Shown: positions 9,158 through 17,936 of the stretch, in pieces
Layout of the letters: every line of letters begins with the position of its first letter
Numbering within the stretch: the first letter of the stretch is position 1
Assembly: GCF_030295745.1 (NCBI RefSeq)
Contig: NZ_AP027291.1
Location: 4,030,001-4,094,000, forward strand
Direction of reading: 5' to 3'
Source of the DNA: Mycolicibacterium sp. TUM20985
Lineage (GTDB): Bacteria; Actinomycetota; Actinomycetes; Mycobacteriales; Mycobacteriaceae
Length of the DNA stretch: 64,000 nucleotides
Program-made: the position numbers and the translations under genes
Notes under the pieces: generated by a model
Databases searched by the model: none
Told to the model about the DNA's origin: nothing
What the model saw: the letters and a program-made list of their open reading frames with translations, nothing else

Positions 9158-10137
9158 CAGCACGCGCTCCCTGGAATTGGCACGCACAGGTCGGTCGCGA
9201 GCAGGCCCGGTTCCGCGTTCTGTGCATTGAGGACTCGGTCGAACAAATTCTGCGTCCGTTTGAGGGCACGTATGGTCAACCCGTTGCGCTCCACGAACAA
9301 CCGACCCCTATACAGGAAGTCGCGCACCCGTTCGATGAATTCGAGCCTGTGACCCACGTAGAAATCGCCAAGGGGTTTGAGAGCGAGGGCGACATCGCCA
9401 AGACCCTGGATCGTTTGGGACAAGCCCTTGTCATAGATCACCAATGTCTGGGTCAGGATCGAAATTTTCCTCACCAGTTGCTCGAATTTATCGCGATAGT
9501 TCGCCAGCGATCTAATGTACTCGTCCGACAAGTTGAGGATCTTCGTCACTTGGCCCCGCTGCCTTTCGACCGTCGACATCAGAGCGTTGCCGGCGTTGAT
9601 GGTGGTCGCCACGACTTGAACATTCGTACCCGTCAAGCCCTGCGAAATTTGGTTCAGCGATTCGTTGACCGGCGTCGTATTCACATTCTGCGTGATCTTC
9701 GTGGTGTCGGTCAGGGTGCGGATGAGGCTGTACGGCATCGTCACGCGTGAAAGCGGAATGGTCTCCCCGCCCAGTGGGGCGTTGCCTATCGAAGCAAGAT
9801 TGACGTAGTACCCGCCGACGACGGTGAGCATTCGAACGTCTACCTGCGACTGATCGCCAACGAATGCAGTGTCGTCAATACGCGCCTTGACCAGTACCTG
9901 ATTCGACTCCAGTGACAGATCCGTCACCGTCCCCACCTTGAAGCCAGCCATCCGCACCTCGTCTCCGGCACGGAGCGAAGCCGCGTCGTCGGTGTAGAAG
10001 GACACGAACTGGCCTTTACCCGGGGGGTTGTAGAAGATATAGGTCAATACCAGCGCGACGACAGTCGCCAACACCGTCGCCGCGACACCCCAGGCGAGCG
10101 GGCTGCGCAGCACCGCCTTCGACTTCAGCGATTGCAC
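9157..10137 (-). CDS. mceC: MceC, Mce-family protein
   Basis: 326 residues from GTG 10137, which lies 13 bases inside the end of mceB; the upstream-extended frame to 10206 would overlap mceB further. One membrane helix (about 12-34), Mce domain at about 40-115 (SLRAGDEVRMAGFKVGTV), then a long helical region and a C-terminal Cys pair (LCVPIPGSAC). Part of the 13-gene operon. Confidence 0.88.
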   Translation of the reverse strand: MQSLKSKAVLRSPLAWGVAATVLATVVALVLTYIFYNPPGKGQFVSFYTDDAASLRAGDEVRMAGFKVGTVTDLSLESNQVLVKARIDDTAFVGDQSQVDVRMLTVVGGYYVNLASIGNAPLGGETIPLSRVTMPYSLIRTLTDTTKITQNVNTTPVNESLNQISQGLTGTNVQVVATTINAGNALMSTVERQRGQVTKILNLSDEYIRSLANYRDKFEQLVRKISILTQTLVIYDKGLSQTIQGLGDVALALKPLGDFYVGHRLEFIERVRDFLYRGRLFVERNGLTIRALKRTQNLFDRVLNAQNAEPGLLATDLCVPIPGSAC

Positions 10138-11129
10138 AGCACCACCCGTTGACCGTTCAGCAACACGTCCATTGTCTCCGGCAGTTGAAAGTTGCCGCGC
10201 GAACACGGCTCGAGCGCGGTTCCGTCGGCACTCGGTGGTGGGATGTTCTCGTTGATCACGGGCACCAACTTGAATGCGTCGAAGAAATTGTCGAGATTGC
10301 TGGATGCTCGGTCCAGAGCCTCGTCGACGTTGATTCCATTCCTGAAGCCGGCGCTGTGCAGCAGGCGTGTGACGGGATCAAAGAAGTCCTTGCTGTAGAG
10401 AAGATCTTTGCGAAACTCATCCAAAATACTGTTGGCGGCGTCTATCGGCTGGTTTGCCAGATCGATGATGTGAATGAACTTCTCGGACGTGCCGCCGATG
10501 GCGTCGGCGAGCCCCGAGAGGTTGCTGATCAACGTCGCCACCACTTGCTGACGATCCGACACGAACTCGGTGAGCCTGCGAATACTGTCTAGAAGCGGCG
10601 CCAATCCGCTTCCGTCACCGGTCAAGAACGATGCCGCATTGGCGGTGAACGTGTTTATCTCGTCTGGGCTCAAGGTGGCGAGCACGGGCTGGAGACCATT
10701 GAAGAGTACCGTCACGTCGAAGGAGGGCTGGGTCATCGTCGTGGGTATCTGCGTCACCAGATCATCGGCGCGATATCTCTCGGCGGGGTTCGTGACATCC
10801 ATGTAGCGGACACCGGTCAGGGCCTGAAACTTGATGGCGAGCCTCGTCACCCCCACGACGCCGTACTGCTTGTCCAGGGTGAACTTGACCTGCGCGACAT
10901 TCTGTCCATTGACCCTGGCGAGGTCGACGGATTCGATCTTTCCCACCCGAACTCCCCGGACGCGCACATCGCCGTCGGGATGAAGCCCGGACGCGTCCGT
11001 GTACTGGGCAGTGTAGGTCCGCGTATCGACCGCCACGGGGTTGATGAGGGTGTTCGACAGCAAGATGAAGAGCACGACCGAGACTGCGAGCGCGATGGCG
11101 ATCCGCCAGCTGGAGGAGGTGAGCTTCAT
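10125..11129 (-). CDS. mceB: MceB, Mce-family protein
   Basis: 334 residues: N-terminal membrane helix (about 9-28), Mce domain at about 37-115 (GLHPDGDVRVRGVRVGKIES, LTGVRYMDV), helical C-terminal region with Cys near the end (PCSRG, VLCNR). The start overlaps the mceA stop by four bases (ATGA). Confidence 0.9.
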   Translation of the reverse strand: MKLTSSSWRIAIALAVSVVLFILLSNTLINPVAVDTRTYTAQYTDASGLHPDGDVRVRGVRVGKIESVDLARVNGQNVAQVKFTLDKQYGVVGVTRLAIKFQALTGVRYMDVTNPAERYRADDLVTQIPTTMTQPSFDVTVLFNGLQPVLATLSPDEINTFTANAASFLTGDGSGLAPLLDSIRRLTEFVSDRQQVVATLISNLSGLADAIGGTSEKFIHIIDLANQPIDAANSILDEFRKDLLYSKDFFDPVTRLLHSAGFRNGINVDEALDRASSNLDNFFDAFKLVPVINENIPPPSADGTALEPCSRGNFQLPETMDVLLNGQRVVLCNR

Positions 11130-12238
11130 GGCGTGCCTTCTATTACGATCCCGACCGGCGCCGCCACGCCGGGAAGACCGTCCAATAGGATTCGTACCGA
11201 AATTGCATGCTGATCGCCATTGCCGGCATAAAGGTTTTCGAACCGCGAACGCAATTCCGAGAGTTTTTCAGCCACGTCCTGCGGTCGCAGCAATACGGGC
11301 CCCGTGTCCGAAATTGCTTTGATACCGGAGATCAAGGGCGTCAGATCATCCACGTGGCTGCTGACGAGTTTACCCACAGATGCAAAGAGACCTGTCTGCA
11401 CCGCATCCAAGGTGCCCACGTAATGGTCCTTGAAGTAATCCTCGGGTACTTCGCCCAAGCTTGGGGTCTTCACATTTGTCATGTACGGGAATTCCAGCTT
11501 CGGGCCACTGGACGCAGCTGGTTCAACGGCTTGTCCGGGGTAATAGCTGTAATCCTGGATTCGCCTGCCGGCGACGATCGCCGCGTCGGCGAATGGCGGT
11601 ACTGCTGCGACCGCTGACGACAGCTTGGTCACCAGTTCTTCCGTGGGGTCCGTTTGCACGGCTTCGACCGCTCTCGATATCGTCACCGCAGTTTCGAACA
11701 GCGGGTTGAGTCCGTCGGTGTAGCGGGTCACGCGATCGATGACTTGGATGAGCTGTGGCGTCAGGGAGGCCTGGGAGACATTTCCCAATTGGGTTAGCAG
11801 TTCCGAGAGGGTGAAGTTTCCCGTCGGGACCAGCGTGATGTCGCTCCCGTCCCGAAGTGGTTGGCCGCCCGAATTCGGGATCACGTTGATGCCGGGGACG
11901 CCAAAGTAGTTGATTGGCCGGAAATCAATGTTCATGGTGTTGGTGAGACCCTGGGTGGGCTGAGTCTGCAGCTCGGTGTCGAGCTGCACGCCACCGCCAG
12001 CGGTATTGGTGACGTGGGTGACCTGACCGACCTTGACGCCATGCAGTACGACCACTGTCCCCGCTTCCACGCCTTGTCCGACGTATGGGGTCGTGATCGC
12101 GATGGAGAACAGTCCTTCGGGTCGCCCACCGAATGGGTTCCAGACGATGAGTGAAACGACCAGGGCGCCGCACAGCAGCACGGCAGCGCCGATGGCCATC
12201 AACACCCGCTGCTGATGTTGCGCCGATCCTCTTAGCAT
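11126..12238 (-). CDS. mceA: MceA, Mce-family protein
   Basis: 370 residues: membrane helix at about 13-33, Mce domain at about 42-125 (YVGQGVEAGTVVVLHGVKVG), then a helical region. As first of the six Mce proteins after the permease pair it fits MceA. The start is 10 bases after the yrbEB stop. The sequence does not let me assign the locus to any numbered mce operon of M. tuberculosis. Confidence 0.9.
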   Translation of the reverse strand: MLRGSAQHQQRVLMAIGAAVLLCGALVVSLIVWNPFGGRPEGLFSIAITTPYVGQGVEAGTVVVLHGVKVGQVTHVTNTAGGGVQLDTELQTQPTQGLTNTMNIDFRPINYFGVPGINVIPNSGGQPLRDGSDITLVPTGNFTLSELLTQLGNVSQASLTPQLIQVIDRVTRYTDGLNPLFETAVTISRAVEAVQTDPTEELVTKLSSAVAAVPPFADAAIVAGRRIQDYSYYPGQAVEPAASSGPKLEFPYMTNVKTPSLGEVPEDYFKDHYVGTLDAVQTGLFASVGKLVSSHVDDLTPLISGIKAISDTGPVLLRPQDVAEKLSELRSRFENLYAGNGDQHAISVRILLDGLPGVAAPVGIVIEGTP

Positions 12239-12248
12239 GAAATGCCCA

Positions 12249-13097
12249 CTATCCCTTGAATATGAATTCGGGCCGGAGGCCCCATAGCAACACAGTCGTC
12301 GTGAAATCCAAGACGACGATCGTCACCAGGCTCGCGCGCACGGCGCGACCAGAAGCCATGCCGACACCGACTGGGCCACCCGAGGCGAAGTATCCGTAGT
12401 AGCAATGGATCAGCGTTACTGCGATGCAGTAGATGCTCAACTTGATCGTTGAGTAGAGGAGGTCGATCGGGTTCATGAATTGGACGAAGTAGTGGGTGTA
12501 GGTGCCGCCGTGTTCGCCGCTGAAGAGGACGACCACCGTTTCGATCGTGTAGAAGACCCCCATGATGGTCAGCAGGTAGCCGGGGATGACACACGTGAGC
12601 GCGCCGATCAACCGAGTGCCCACGACGAAGGGTATAGGCCGCAACCCAATTGCCTCGACCGCGTCGATCTCCTCCGATATGCGCATCGCCCCGATCTCGG
12701 CGGTCATCCGCGTGCCCGCCTGCGACATGAACGCGATCCCGGCGACGATGGGTCCAAGGATGCGAACGGCACCGATTCCGCCGATGATGCCGGCCAGTGA
12801 CCCAAAACCCAGGATGTTCAGTGTCGCGAGCGCCTCGATGCCCAACGAGGCGCCGGTTGCGATTCCGAGGAGCAGCAGGACACTGATCGTGCCGCCGTCG
12901 ACGATGAGCGAGCCTCTGCCCCAAGCCATGTTGATCGTGGCCGCCAAGGTCTGTCGGCTGTACTTGCGGATCGTCAGTGGCAAGTAGAAGAACACCTGCC
13001 CAATGAACAAGGTCCACTGCCCGAACCCGGTGAGCATCCCTTGAACCGATCCCACGACAGTCGAACCTGCGCGTCCAAGAACCGAGGGTGCCGACAT
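12249..13097 (-). CDS. yrbEB: YrbEB, MlaE-type permease of Mce importer
   Basis: 282 residues, five to six hydrophobic segments. The MlaE-family core is clear: QAGTRMTAEIGAMRISEEID followed by AVEAIGLRPIPFVVGTR, the conserved cytoplasmic loop thought to contact the MceG/Mkl ATPase (not encoded in this window). The ATG overlaps the yrbEA stop by one base (TGATG). Confidence 0.93.
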   Translation of the reverse strand: MSAPSVLGRAGSTVVGSVQGMLTGFGQWTLFIGQVFFYLPLTIRKYSRQTLAATINMAWGRGSLIVDGGTISVLLLLGIATGASLGIEALATLNILGFGSLAGIIGGIGAVRILGPIVAGIAFMSQAGTRMTAEIGAMRISEEIDAVEAIGLRPIPFVVGTRLIGALTCVIPGYLLTIMGVFYTIETVVVLFSGEHGGTYTHYFVQFMNPIDLLYSTIKLSIYCIAVTLIHCYYGYFASGGPVGVGMASGRAVRASLVTIVVLDFTTTVLLWGLRPEFIFKG

Positions 13098-13915
13098 CAC
13101 GCGACCGCCGTCGGGAAGAACATCGTCGATATCTGAGTGATGACCAGGTTCGCGAAGAGGATGAGCACGACGTTGATGACGACGGCCGCATTCACGGCAT
13201 CGGCAACACCTCGCGGACCGCCCTTCGCTTCCATGCCTCGCATCGACGAGATGACCGCAACGATTGCGGCGAAGACGAGGCCCTTCGCGAACGCGAAGTA
13301 CACGTCGGTCATCTTCGCGAACGTCCCGAAGGAACCCCAGAAGCTCCCCGGCGCCACACCACTGACCGTGACCGACAGCAGGAACGCCGACGCCGTGCCG
13401 GACACGATGATGACTAAGGTGAGGATCGGGGCGATCAGTAGCAGCGCCAAGAACCGAGGCACCACCAGACGCCGTACCGGATCTACGCCGAGCACCCGCA
13501 TGGCGTCGAGTTCCTCGCGGATGGCACGTGCCCCGAAGTCCGACGCGATGGCTGAGGCCGCGGCGCCACCCATCAGCAACCCTGCGGTGACGGGCGCGCC
13601 CTGCCGTAGGACGCCCACTCCACTCGCTGCGCCGAGTAGCGCCGTCGCACCCACTTGAGCCACCAATCCCGAAACCACGACCGTGACGATCCCGCCGATC
13701 GGTATTGCCATCAGAACTGCCGGCGTCGCGGTCACCTTCAGCAGTGCCCAAGCCTGCCAAAGGAATTCGCTGACCGGCAGCCGCAAGGTAAAGGTGTCGA
13801 TGACGGCATAGCGAAACACGGAGACGGCAAGATGTATCGCGCGGCCCGTGGTACTCGCCGCCCGGACCGGAACGGCACCGAACAGGGATACCCTCCGGCC
13901 AAATGTCTTTCGCAT
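13097..13915 (-). CDS. yrbEA: YrbEA, MlaE-type permease of Mce importer
   Basis: 272 residues from ATG 13915. Hydrophobic segments and the MlaE loop (SDFGARAIREELDAMRVLG, then DPVRRLVVPR) identify it. It pairs with YrbEB to form the membrane channel. It is the first intact gene of the operon; the promoter should lie upstream of 13915, where a truncated third yrbE copy also sits. Confidence 0.93.
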   Translation of the reverse strand: MRKTFGRRVSLFGAVPVRAASTTGRAIHLAVSVFRYAVIDTFTLRLPVSEFLWQAWALLKVTATPAVLMAIPIGGIVTVVVSGLVAQVGATALLGAASGVGVLRQGAPVTAGLLMGGAAASAIASDFGARAIREELDAMRVLGVDPVRRLVVPRFLALLLIAPILTLVIIVSGTASAFLLSVTVSGVAPGSFWGSFGTFAKMTDVYFAFAKGLVFAAIVAVISSMRGMEAKGGPRGVADAVNAAVVINVVLILFANLVITQISTMFFPTAVA

Positions 13916-13980
13916 CGTAGACGTCCGCGGTTGCTTGTGGCCGCCGGGCCGACTGGACACCGTAGGGAGGCTTGCGGTTC

Positions 13981-14415
13981 CTACCATCGGGCGACCATAG
14001 ATGCGACTGGAAGTGACGGCGTGCGTGATGGCGACAGATGGGACGCTGCCATTCCGAACGAAGCCCCCTCGACCATCCCCGGGATCACCTCGGCCGAGCC
14101 GGACAGCAACGTCATACTTATCGCGCTGGCGACGACGAGCACCGTTACCACGAGACCGATCTGGGTGACCGACGTCGTCGCTGCACCGGTGTCGGAGACG
14201 CTGGCGGCACCTGAGTCGAACAGCGGGCCCATGAGGGTGGACACCGTCAGCATGGTTGCCAGGAGGATCGTCGCCCACCCGGCGAACCACATCTGGAGTA
14301 GACGATCCCGCCGCGTGAACGACGGTTTGAACGTCACCACGAGGTCATGCGCCGATATGGCGAAGAAATCGCCGACCCCGCGAAGAGGTCTCGCACTAGA
14401 GCTGAACGACGGCAT
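13981..14415 (-). pseudogene. Truncated third yrbE (N-terminal half only)
   Basis: From ATG 14415 the frame encodes an N-terminal YrbE pattern: amphipathic start, FTRRDRLLQMWFAGWATILL, a GAASVSDTGAATTSVTQIGL segment and VTVLVVASAISM. In intact YrbE proteins the GAGAT/DLGAR loop and EEIDAM motif follow; here the sequence becomes unrelated after about residue 105 and stops at 13981. It lies 65 bases upstream of yrbEA on the same strand, so it may be a relic of a duplicated or recombined permease gene. Confidence 0.6.
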
Positions 14416-15205
14416 CACGCGTCGCGCTCCTGTCCGTGTTCGATTCGCATGGAATAGCCAACTCCTTAGTGGCTTGTGACAGCTCGCGCTGACCCACCTC
14501 GTTTGTGATTCAAGACACAGCCGTCTGCGACACGACGGTACACCATTTTTTGAGGACAGCACAAGCCGTTTCTGGACGTCCTGGATACTTAGTTATCCCT
14601 CTTGACATGCACTGTTGATAAAGAGATCGGGAATCTTAGAAATACCAGGTCAGGAGTCCACATCGCAGACCGTGTCGGCGAATCTGTCCAATCGATGCTC
14701 GATCAACCGTCGCGGTCGGGCGCTGAGTTTGTGAGCTGGATCATGCCCCGCGACCCGTTGGGGTGACCTCACCCCATTTGCGCCCGCTCCGCCACCGACG
14801 GCGCCGCGCCGGGGTTAGGCAAAGCTAGCGAACATCCGCGCCACACCGCGGTAGGAGCGTCGCTGGCAGTCGACCATGAGGAGGGAAGTAGTGAGAGACC
14901 GTTCACGCCACTGGCACCGGAAGGTTCTGACGACAGTCTGCGAGGTACCTGGCTGCGCCACTGACGCGGCCCCACGACGGTCATGGCCCTGGAAAGGGTG
15001 CCCGCCGACCCGCTGACCAATCTCGTCGACGCGCGCGCATGTCGGAGATCGAGGCAATCCCGGGCCGATTGGACTTCGGCCACCCGGCGCCACCGTCGGG
15101 AACCCGATTCACGCCACGGTCGCTCCGATGGTCCGTCGAGTCATACGAGGGCAACCTTCTCTTAATGCCAGTGAACAAACCGTCTCACTGCCGTTGCCCG
15201 CGGAT
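14416..15205. other. No recognisable gene
   Basis: About 790 bases between the yrbE relic and the minus-strand TetR gene. Short open frames are present, none with recognisable motifs. A TTGACA hexamer at about 14604 faces the plus strand, away from the mce genes, without a good -10 partner. The mce promoter could lie in this stretch or at 13916-13980. Confidence 0.45.
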
Positions 15206-15808
15206 CTAGTGGACCGGCGCAGGCGCCGATAGAACCTTGGCCCCCAGAGCTGCTACCTCGCGTCGAAAATCGTCCTCGCGACCGGACACGAGGACGTCGT
15301 CCGGCACCAACCAGGCGCTGGCACTGATTTCAACTGCCGAGTGCAGACCGACCGCCACGACGGAGGCGTGCGGTAGGGAGTAGTCGGGCCGGTGGGTCCT
15401 CACGCTCCTGAGAATCTCGGCGACCAGAAACTCGTTGGTGATGCGCCGACGTGCCTCGACAGCCATTCCGAGGTTTCCGTTGTAGGTAAACCAGACCGTA
15501 GCGGCATGCCGACGCTGACCCAACCAGTCAAGCAGGCGCACGGGTAGGTCGGCAGGAGATGCAGCTTCATCGGCCAGTAGGGAAGTCACGTACCCGGAAA
15601 GGGCGTCGGCGAACGCGGACAGCCCATCGAGGAGGATGTCCTCCTTGGTCGCGTAGTGGTAGTACACGGCCGCGGCCGTCATTTGGGCTTCAGCCGCGAT
15701 GTCGGCCACGGTGATCGAAGCAGGCTCACAATCTGTATACAGACGCAATGCCGCCTCCACGACTGACTGCTTGCGTGACGGTCGGTGTGCGCTGCGCTTT
15801 ACTGGCAC
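15206..15808 (-). CDS. TetR-family regulator
   Basis: 200 residues from GTG 15808; the frame is open to 15991 but that extension lies wholly inside the divergent regulator gene. The TetR helix-turn-helix is at about residues 25-50 (ASITVADIAAEAQMTAAAVY, then YHYATKEDIL). The C-terminal domain would bind an unknown ligand. It is divergent from another TetR gene with only 34 bases between the chosen starts, so each probably affects the other's transcription. Confidence 0.82.
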   Translation of the reverse strand: MPVKRSAHRPSRKQSVVEAALRLYTDCEPASITVADIAAEAQMTAAAVYYHYATKEDILLDGLSAFADALSGYVTSLLADEAASPADLPVRLLDWLGQRRHAATVWFTYNGNLGMAVEARRRITNEFLVAEILRSVRTHRPDYSLPHASVVAVGLHSAVEISASAWLVPDDVLVSGREDDFRREVAALGAKVLSAPAPVH

Positions 15809-15815
15809 CAATCTA

Positions 15816-15839
15816 TAGTAACTACAGACGAACAGACGA
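15816..15839. promoter_or_regulatory. Possible operator between divergent TetR genes
   Basis: The short gap holds a 9-base dyad TAGTAACTA (15816-15824) and a perfect tandem repeat of ACAGACGA (15824-15831 and 15832-15839). Either could be a regulator-binding site. Function is inference. Confidence 0.35.
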
Positions 15840-15842
15840 TGG

Positions 15843-16526
15843 GTGAGGTGCGAAACGTTGATCGCGATCGCCGAATCCGAAGATGGTTTCCACAGGGCTG
15901 CGCATCGTCCGTCGCGACGGGATGACATCATCGCCGCTGCGGTGTCCGTCTTCGCCGAACGTGGGTTCGTCGAGACCAGCGTCAATGACATCGCCGATGC
16001 GGCAAAGGTTTCGGCCTCGAGCGTCTACTACCACTTCCCCACCAAGGCCCACGTCTTCGACGCGGCCACTGCCGTGGTGTACGAGAGCTTGGACGCGGCA
16101 GTCGCAGCCGCGTCGGCCGTCAGCGGCGTTGATCGGGGATCCGCAGAAGGACTGTTCGTCATCATTCACGGCGCCTATCAGTGGGTGACCGACCATCCGG
16201 ACGCGTCCAAGATCCTCTACAGCCACCTACCTGGTGCAACCCCAGAAAGCGCCCGCCTGCGTGACCAGCACGAAGCCCGACACGTCGCAGGAGCAAGTCG
16301 CTTTCTCGAGCATGCCGCTGCCTCGAGTCCCGTCGCAGCCGTGGGTAGTCCCGCCGCTCAGTTGGCCGCCCGGACCCTCGTCCGCGCGATGTTGACGATG
16401 ATGCCCCTTCGTCTGGAAGGCGGCATGTTCGCCAAACGCTCATCCAAGGCGATCGAGGCGTCGCTCGAAGCCTTGGGCATTCACATCATCTTCTCAAGCG
16501 GCGAAGTCGCTGCGGGCGAGACATAG
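15843..16526 (+). CDS. TetR-family regulator
   Basis: 227 residues from GTG 15843 (TTG 15858 is an alternative). The helix-turn-helix is at about 43-70: FVETSVNDIADAAKVSASSV followed by YYHFPTK. The C-terminal domain is helical, with YHFP/HLPGA-type elements seen in mycobacterial lipid regulators. It may control the neighbouring regulator gene or the mce operon; neither can be shown from sequence. Confidence 0.82.
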   Translation: MRCETLIAIAESEDGFHRAAHRPSRRDDIIAAAVSVFAERGFVETSVNDIADAAKVSASSVYYHFPTKAHVFDAATAVVYESLDAAVAAASAVSGVDRGSAEGLFVIIHGAYQWVTDHPDASKILYSHLPGATPESARLRDQHEARHVAGASRFLEHAAASSPVAAVGSPAAQLAARTLVRAMLTMMPLRLEGGMFAKRSSKAIEASLEALGIHIIFSSGEVAAGET

Positions 16527-16771
16527 CCGACGAGTTGCCGCAGGGCCCGGGTATCCGTTATTGGAGGACTTCCCCAGCTCGTGTATCCAACTCGACCTGT
16601 TTATAGCTGCTGATCGGTTGATAGAGCATCTGCCCTCCACGGCCGGTCTGGGAAGCAAGCACCGTGGCGGCTTCGTCATCAGCCGTTCCTTTGAGGTGAG
16701 CCCGTCGTAGTGGTCCAGTTGTTGTGCGACTCTGTTGCCCGAGTGTTCGGGCAGGAAGAATCGACGACGAC

Positions 16772-17059
16772 ATGGCATCGAACAAGCGCCGGCGGCATAC
16801 GCCGGATCAGATCATTCGCAAGCTCGCCGAGGGCCACAAGCTCCTCGCCGGCGGTCAGGCACTCGACGAGGTGTGCCGGCATCTGGAGATCGCTGAGTCG
16901 ACGTGGCATCGCTGGCTTGCCCAGTACGGCGGCATGAAGGCGAACGAGGCCAAACGGCTCAAAGAACTCGAGTCGGAGAACTCCCGGTTGAAGAAGCTGG
17001 TCGCCAACCAGGCCCTCGACATTGACATGCTCAAGGACCTTTCGGCGGGAAACTTCTAA
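16772..17059 (+). CDS. IS3-type transposase OrfA (element B, copy 1)
   Basis: 95 residues from ATG 16772. Helix-turn-helix in the first 55 residues (HTPDQIIRKLAEGHKLLAGG, ESTWHRWLAQYGG) and a leucine-zipper-like segment (LESENSRLKKLVANQALDID) for oligomerisation. OrfB lies in the -1 frame and the frames meet near CTTCTAACC, so an OrfAB fusion by frameshifting is expected. Confidence 0.9.
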   Translation: MASNKRRRHTPDQIIRKLAEGHKLLAGGQALDEVCRHLEIAESTWHRWLAQYGGMKANEAKRLKELESENSRLKKLVANQALDIDMLKDLSAGNF

Positions 17060-17088
17060 CCCCGAACCGCAAGCGCCGCGCCGTCCAG

Positions 17089-17910
17089 GTGCTGCGCGAC
17101 CGGTTCGGGGTATCCGAACGCCGAGCGTGCACGGTGGTGGGCATCCACCGCTCCACGATGCGCCTGACGCCACCGCCGATCACCGAGGAGGAGGCCGAGT
17201 TACGTGCCTGGCTGCGCCGGTTTTCCACCGACCGGCCTCGCTGGGGGTGGCGGCGCGCAGCCAAGATGGCCCGCCGAGCTGGCTGGCAGGTCAACAACAA
17301 GAGAATCCGTCGTCTGTGGCGTGAGGAGGGTCTGCGGGTCCCGCAACGCCGCAAGAAGAAGCGTCTGACCGGTATCGGTGTCGCCGTGGGCGCGATGTCA
17401 CCGATCCGTCCGAATGTGATCTGGGCGATGGACTTTCAGTTCGATACCACCGCCGATGGCCGCACCATGAAGATGTTGAACGTGATCGACGAGTTCACCC
17501 GCGAAGCGCTCGCGATCGAAGTCGACCGCTCCATCGACGCCGACGGTGTCGTCGAGGTCTTGGATCGCCTGGTCCTCGCCCACGGGGCGCCCTACTACGT
17601 GCGCTTCGACAACGGTCCCGAGTTCGTGGCGCACGCGGTCAGTGATTGGTGCCGATTCAACGGTGCCGGTTCGCTTTTCATCGATCCCGGTTCGCCGTGG
17701 CAGAACGCCTGGATCGAATCGTTCAACGGTCGGCTACGTGATGAACTGCTCAACTCGTGGCGCTTCTACTCGCTGCTGGAGGCTCGCGTGATCATCGAAG
17801 ATTGGCGCTGCGACTACAACGCCAACAGGCCGCACTCCGCCCACGGCGAACGCACTCCAGCCGAGTTCGCTCTACAGTGGACCACGACCCACCAACCCCA
17901 AGTCGCATAG
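17089..17910 (+). CDS. IS3-type transposase OrfB, DDE catalytic subunit (element B, copy 1)
   Basis: At least 273 residues from GTG 17089; the frame is open upstream into the OrfA end. The integrase-type core shows all three acidic residues: VIWAMDFQF, YVRFDNGPEFVA and NAWIESFNGRLRDE. Intact and identical in translation to copies 2 and 3, so probably functional. Confidence 0.92.
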   Translation: MLRDRFGVSERRACTVVGIHRSTMRLTPPPITEEEAELRAWLRRFSTDRPRWGWRRAAKMARRAGWQVNNKRIRRLWREEGLRVPQRRKKKRLTGIGVAVGAMSPIRPNVIWAMDFQFDTTADGRTMKMLNVIDEFTREALAIEVDRSIDADGVVEVLDRLVLAHGAPYYVRFDNGPEFVAHAVSDWCRFNGAGSLFIDPGSPWQNAWIESFNGRLRDELLNSWRFYSLLEARVIIEDWRCDYNANRPHSAHGERTPAEFALQWTTTHQPQVA

Positions 17911-17936
17911 CGACTGGACCACCAAACGGGTCCCCC

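Noticed and set aside
15039..15209. 56-codon plus-strand frame between the mce relic and the TetR gene
   Set aside because: It reads smoothly and ends in CRCPRI, but it has no recognisable motif or ribosome-binding site and runs into the TetR stop.
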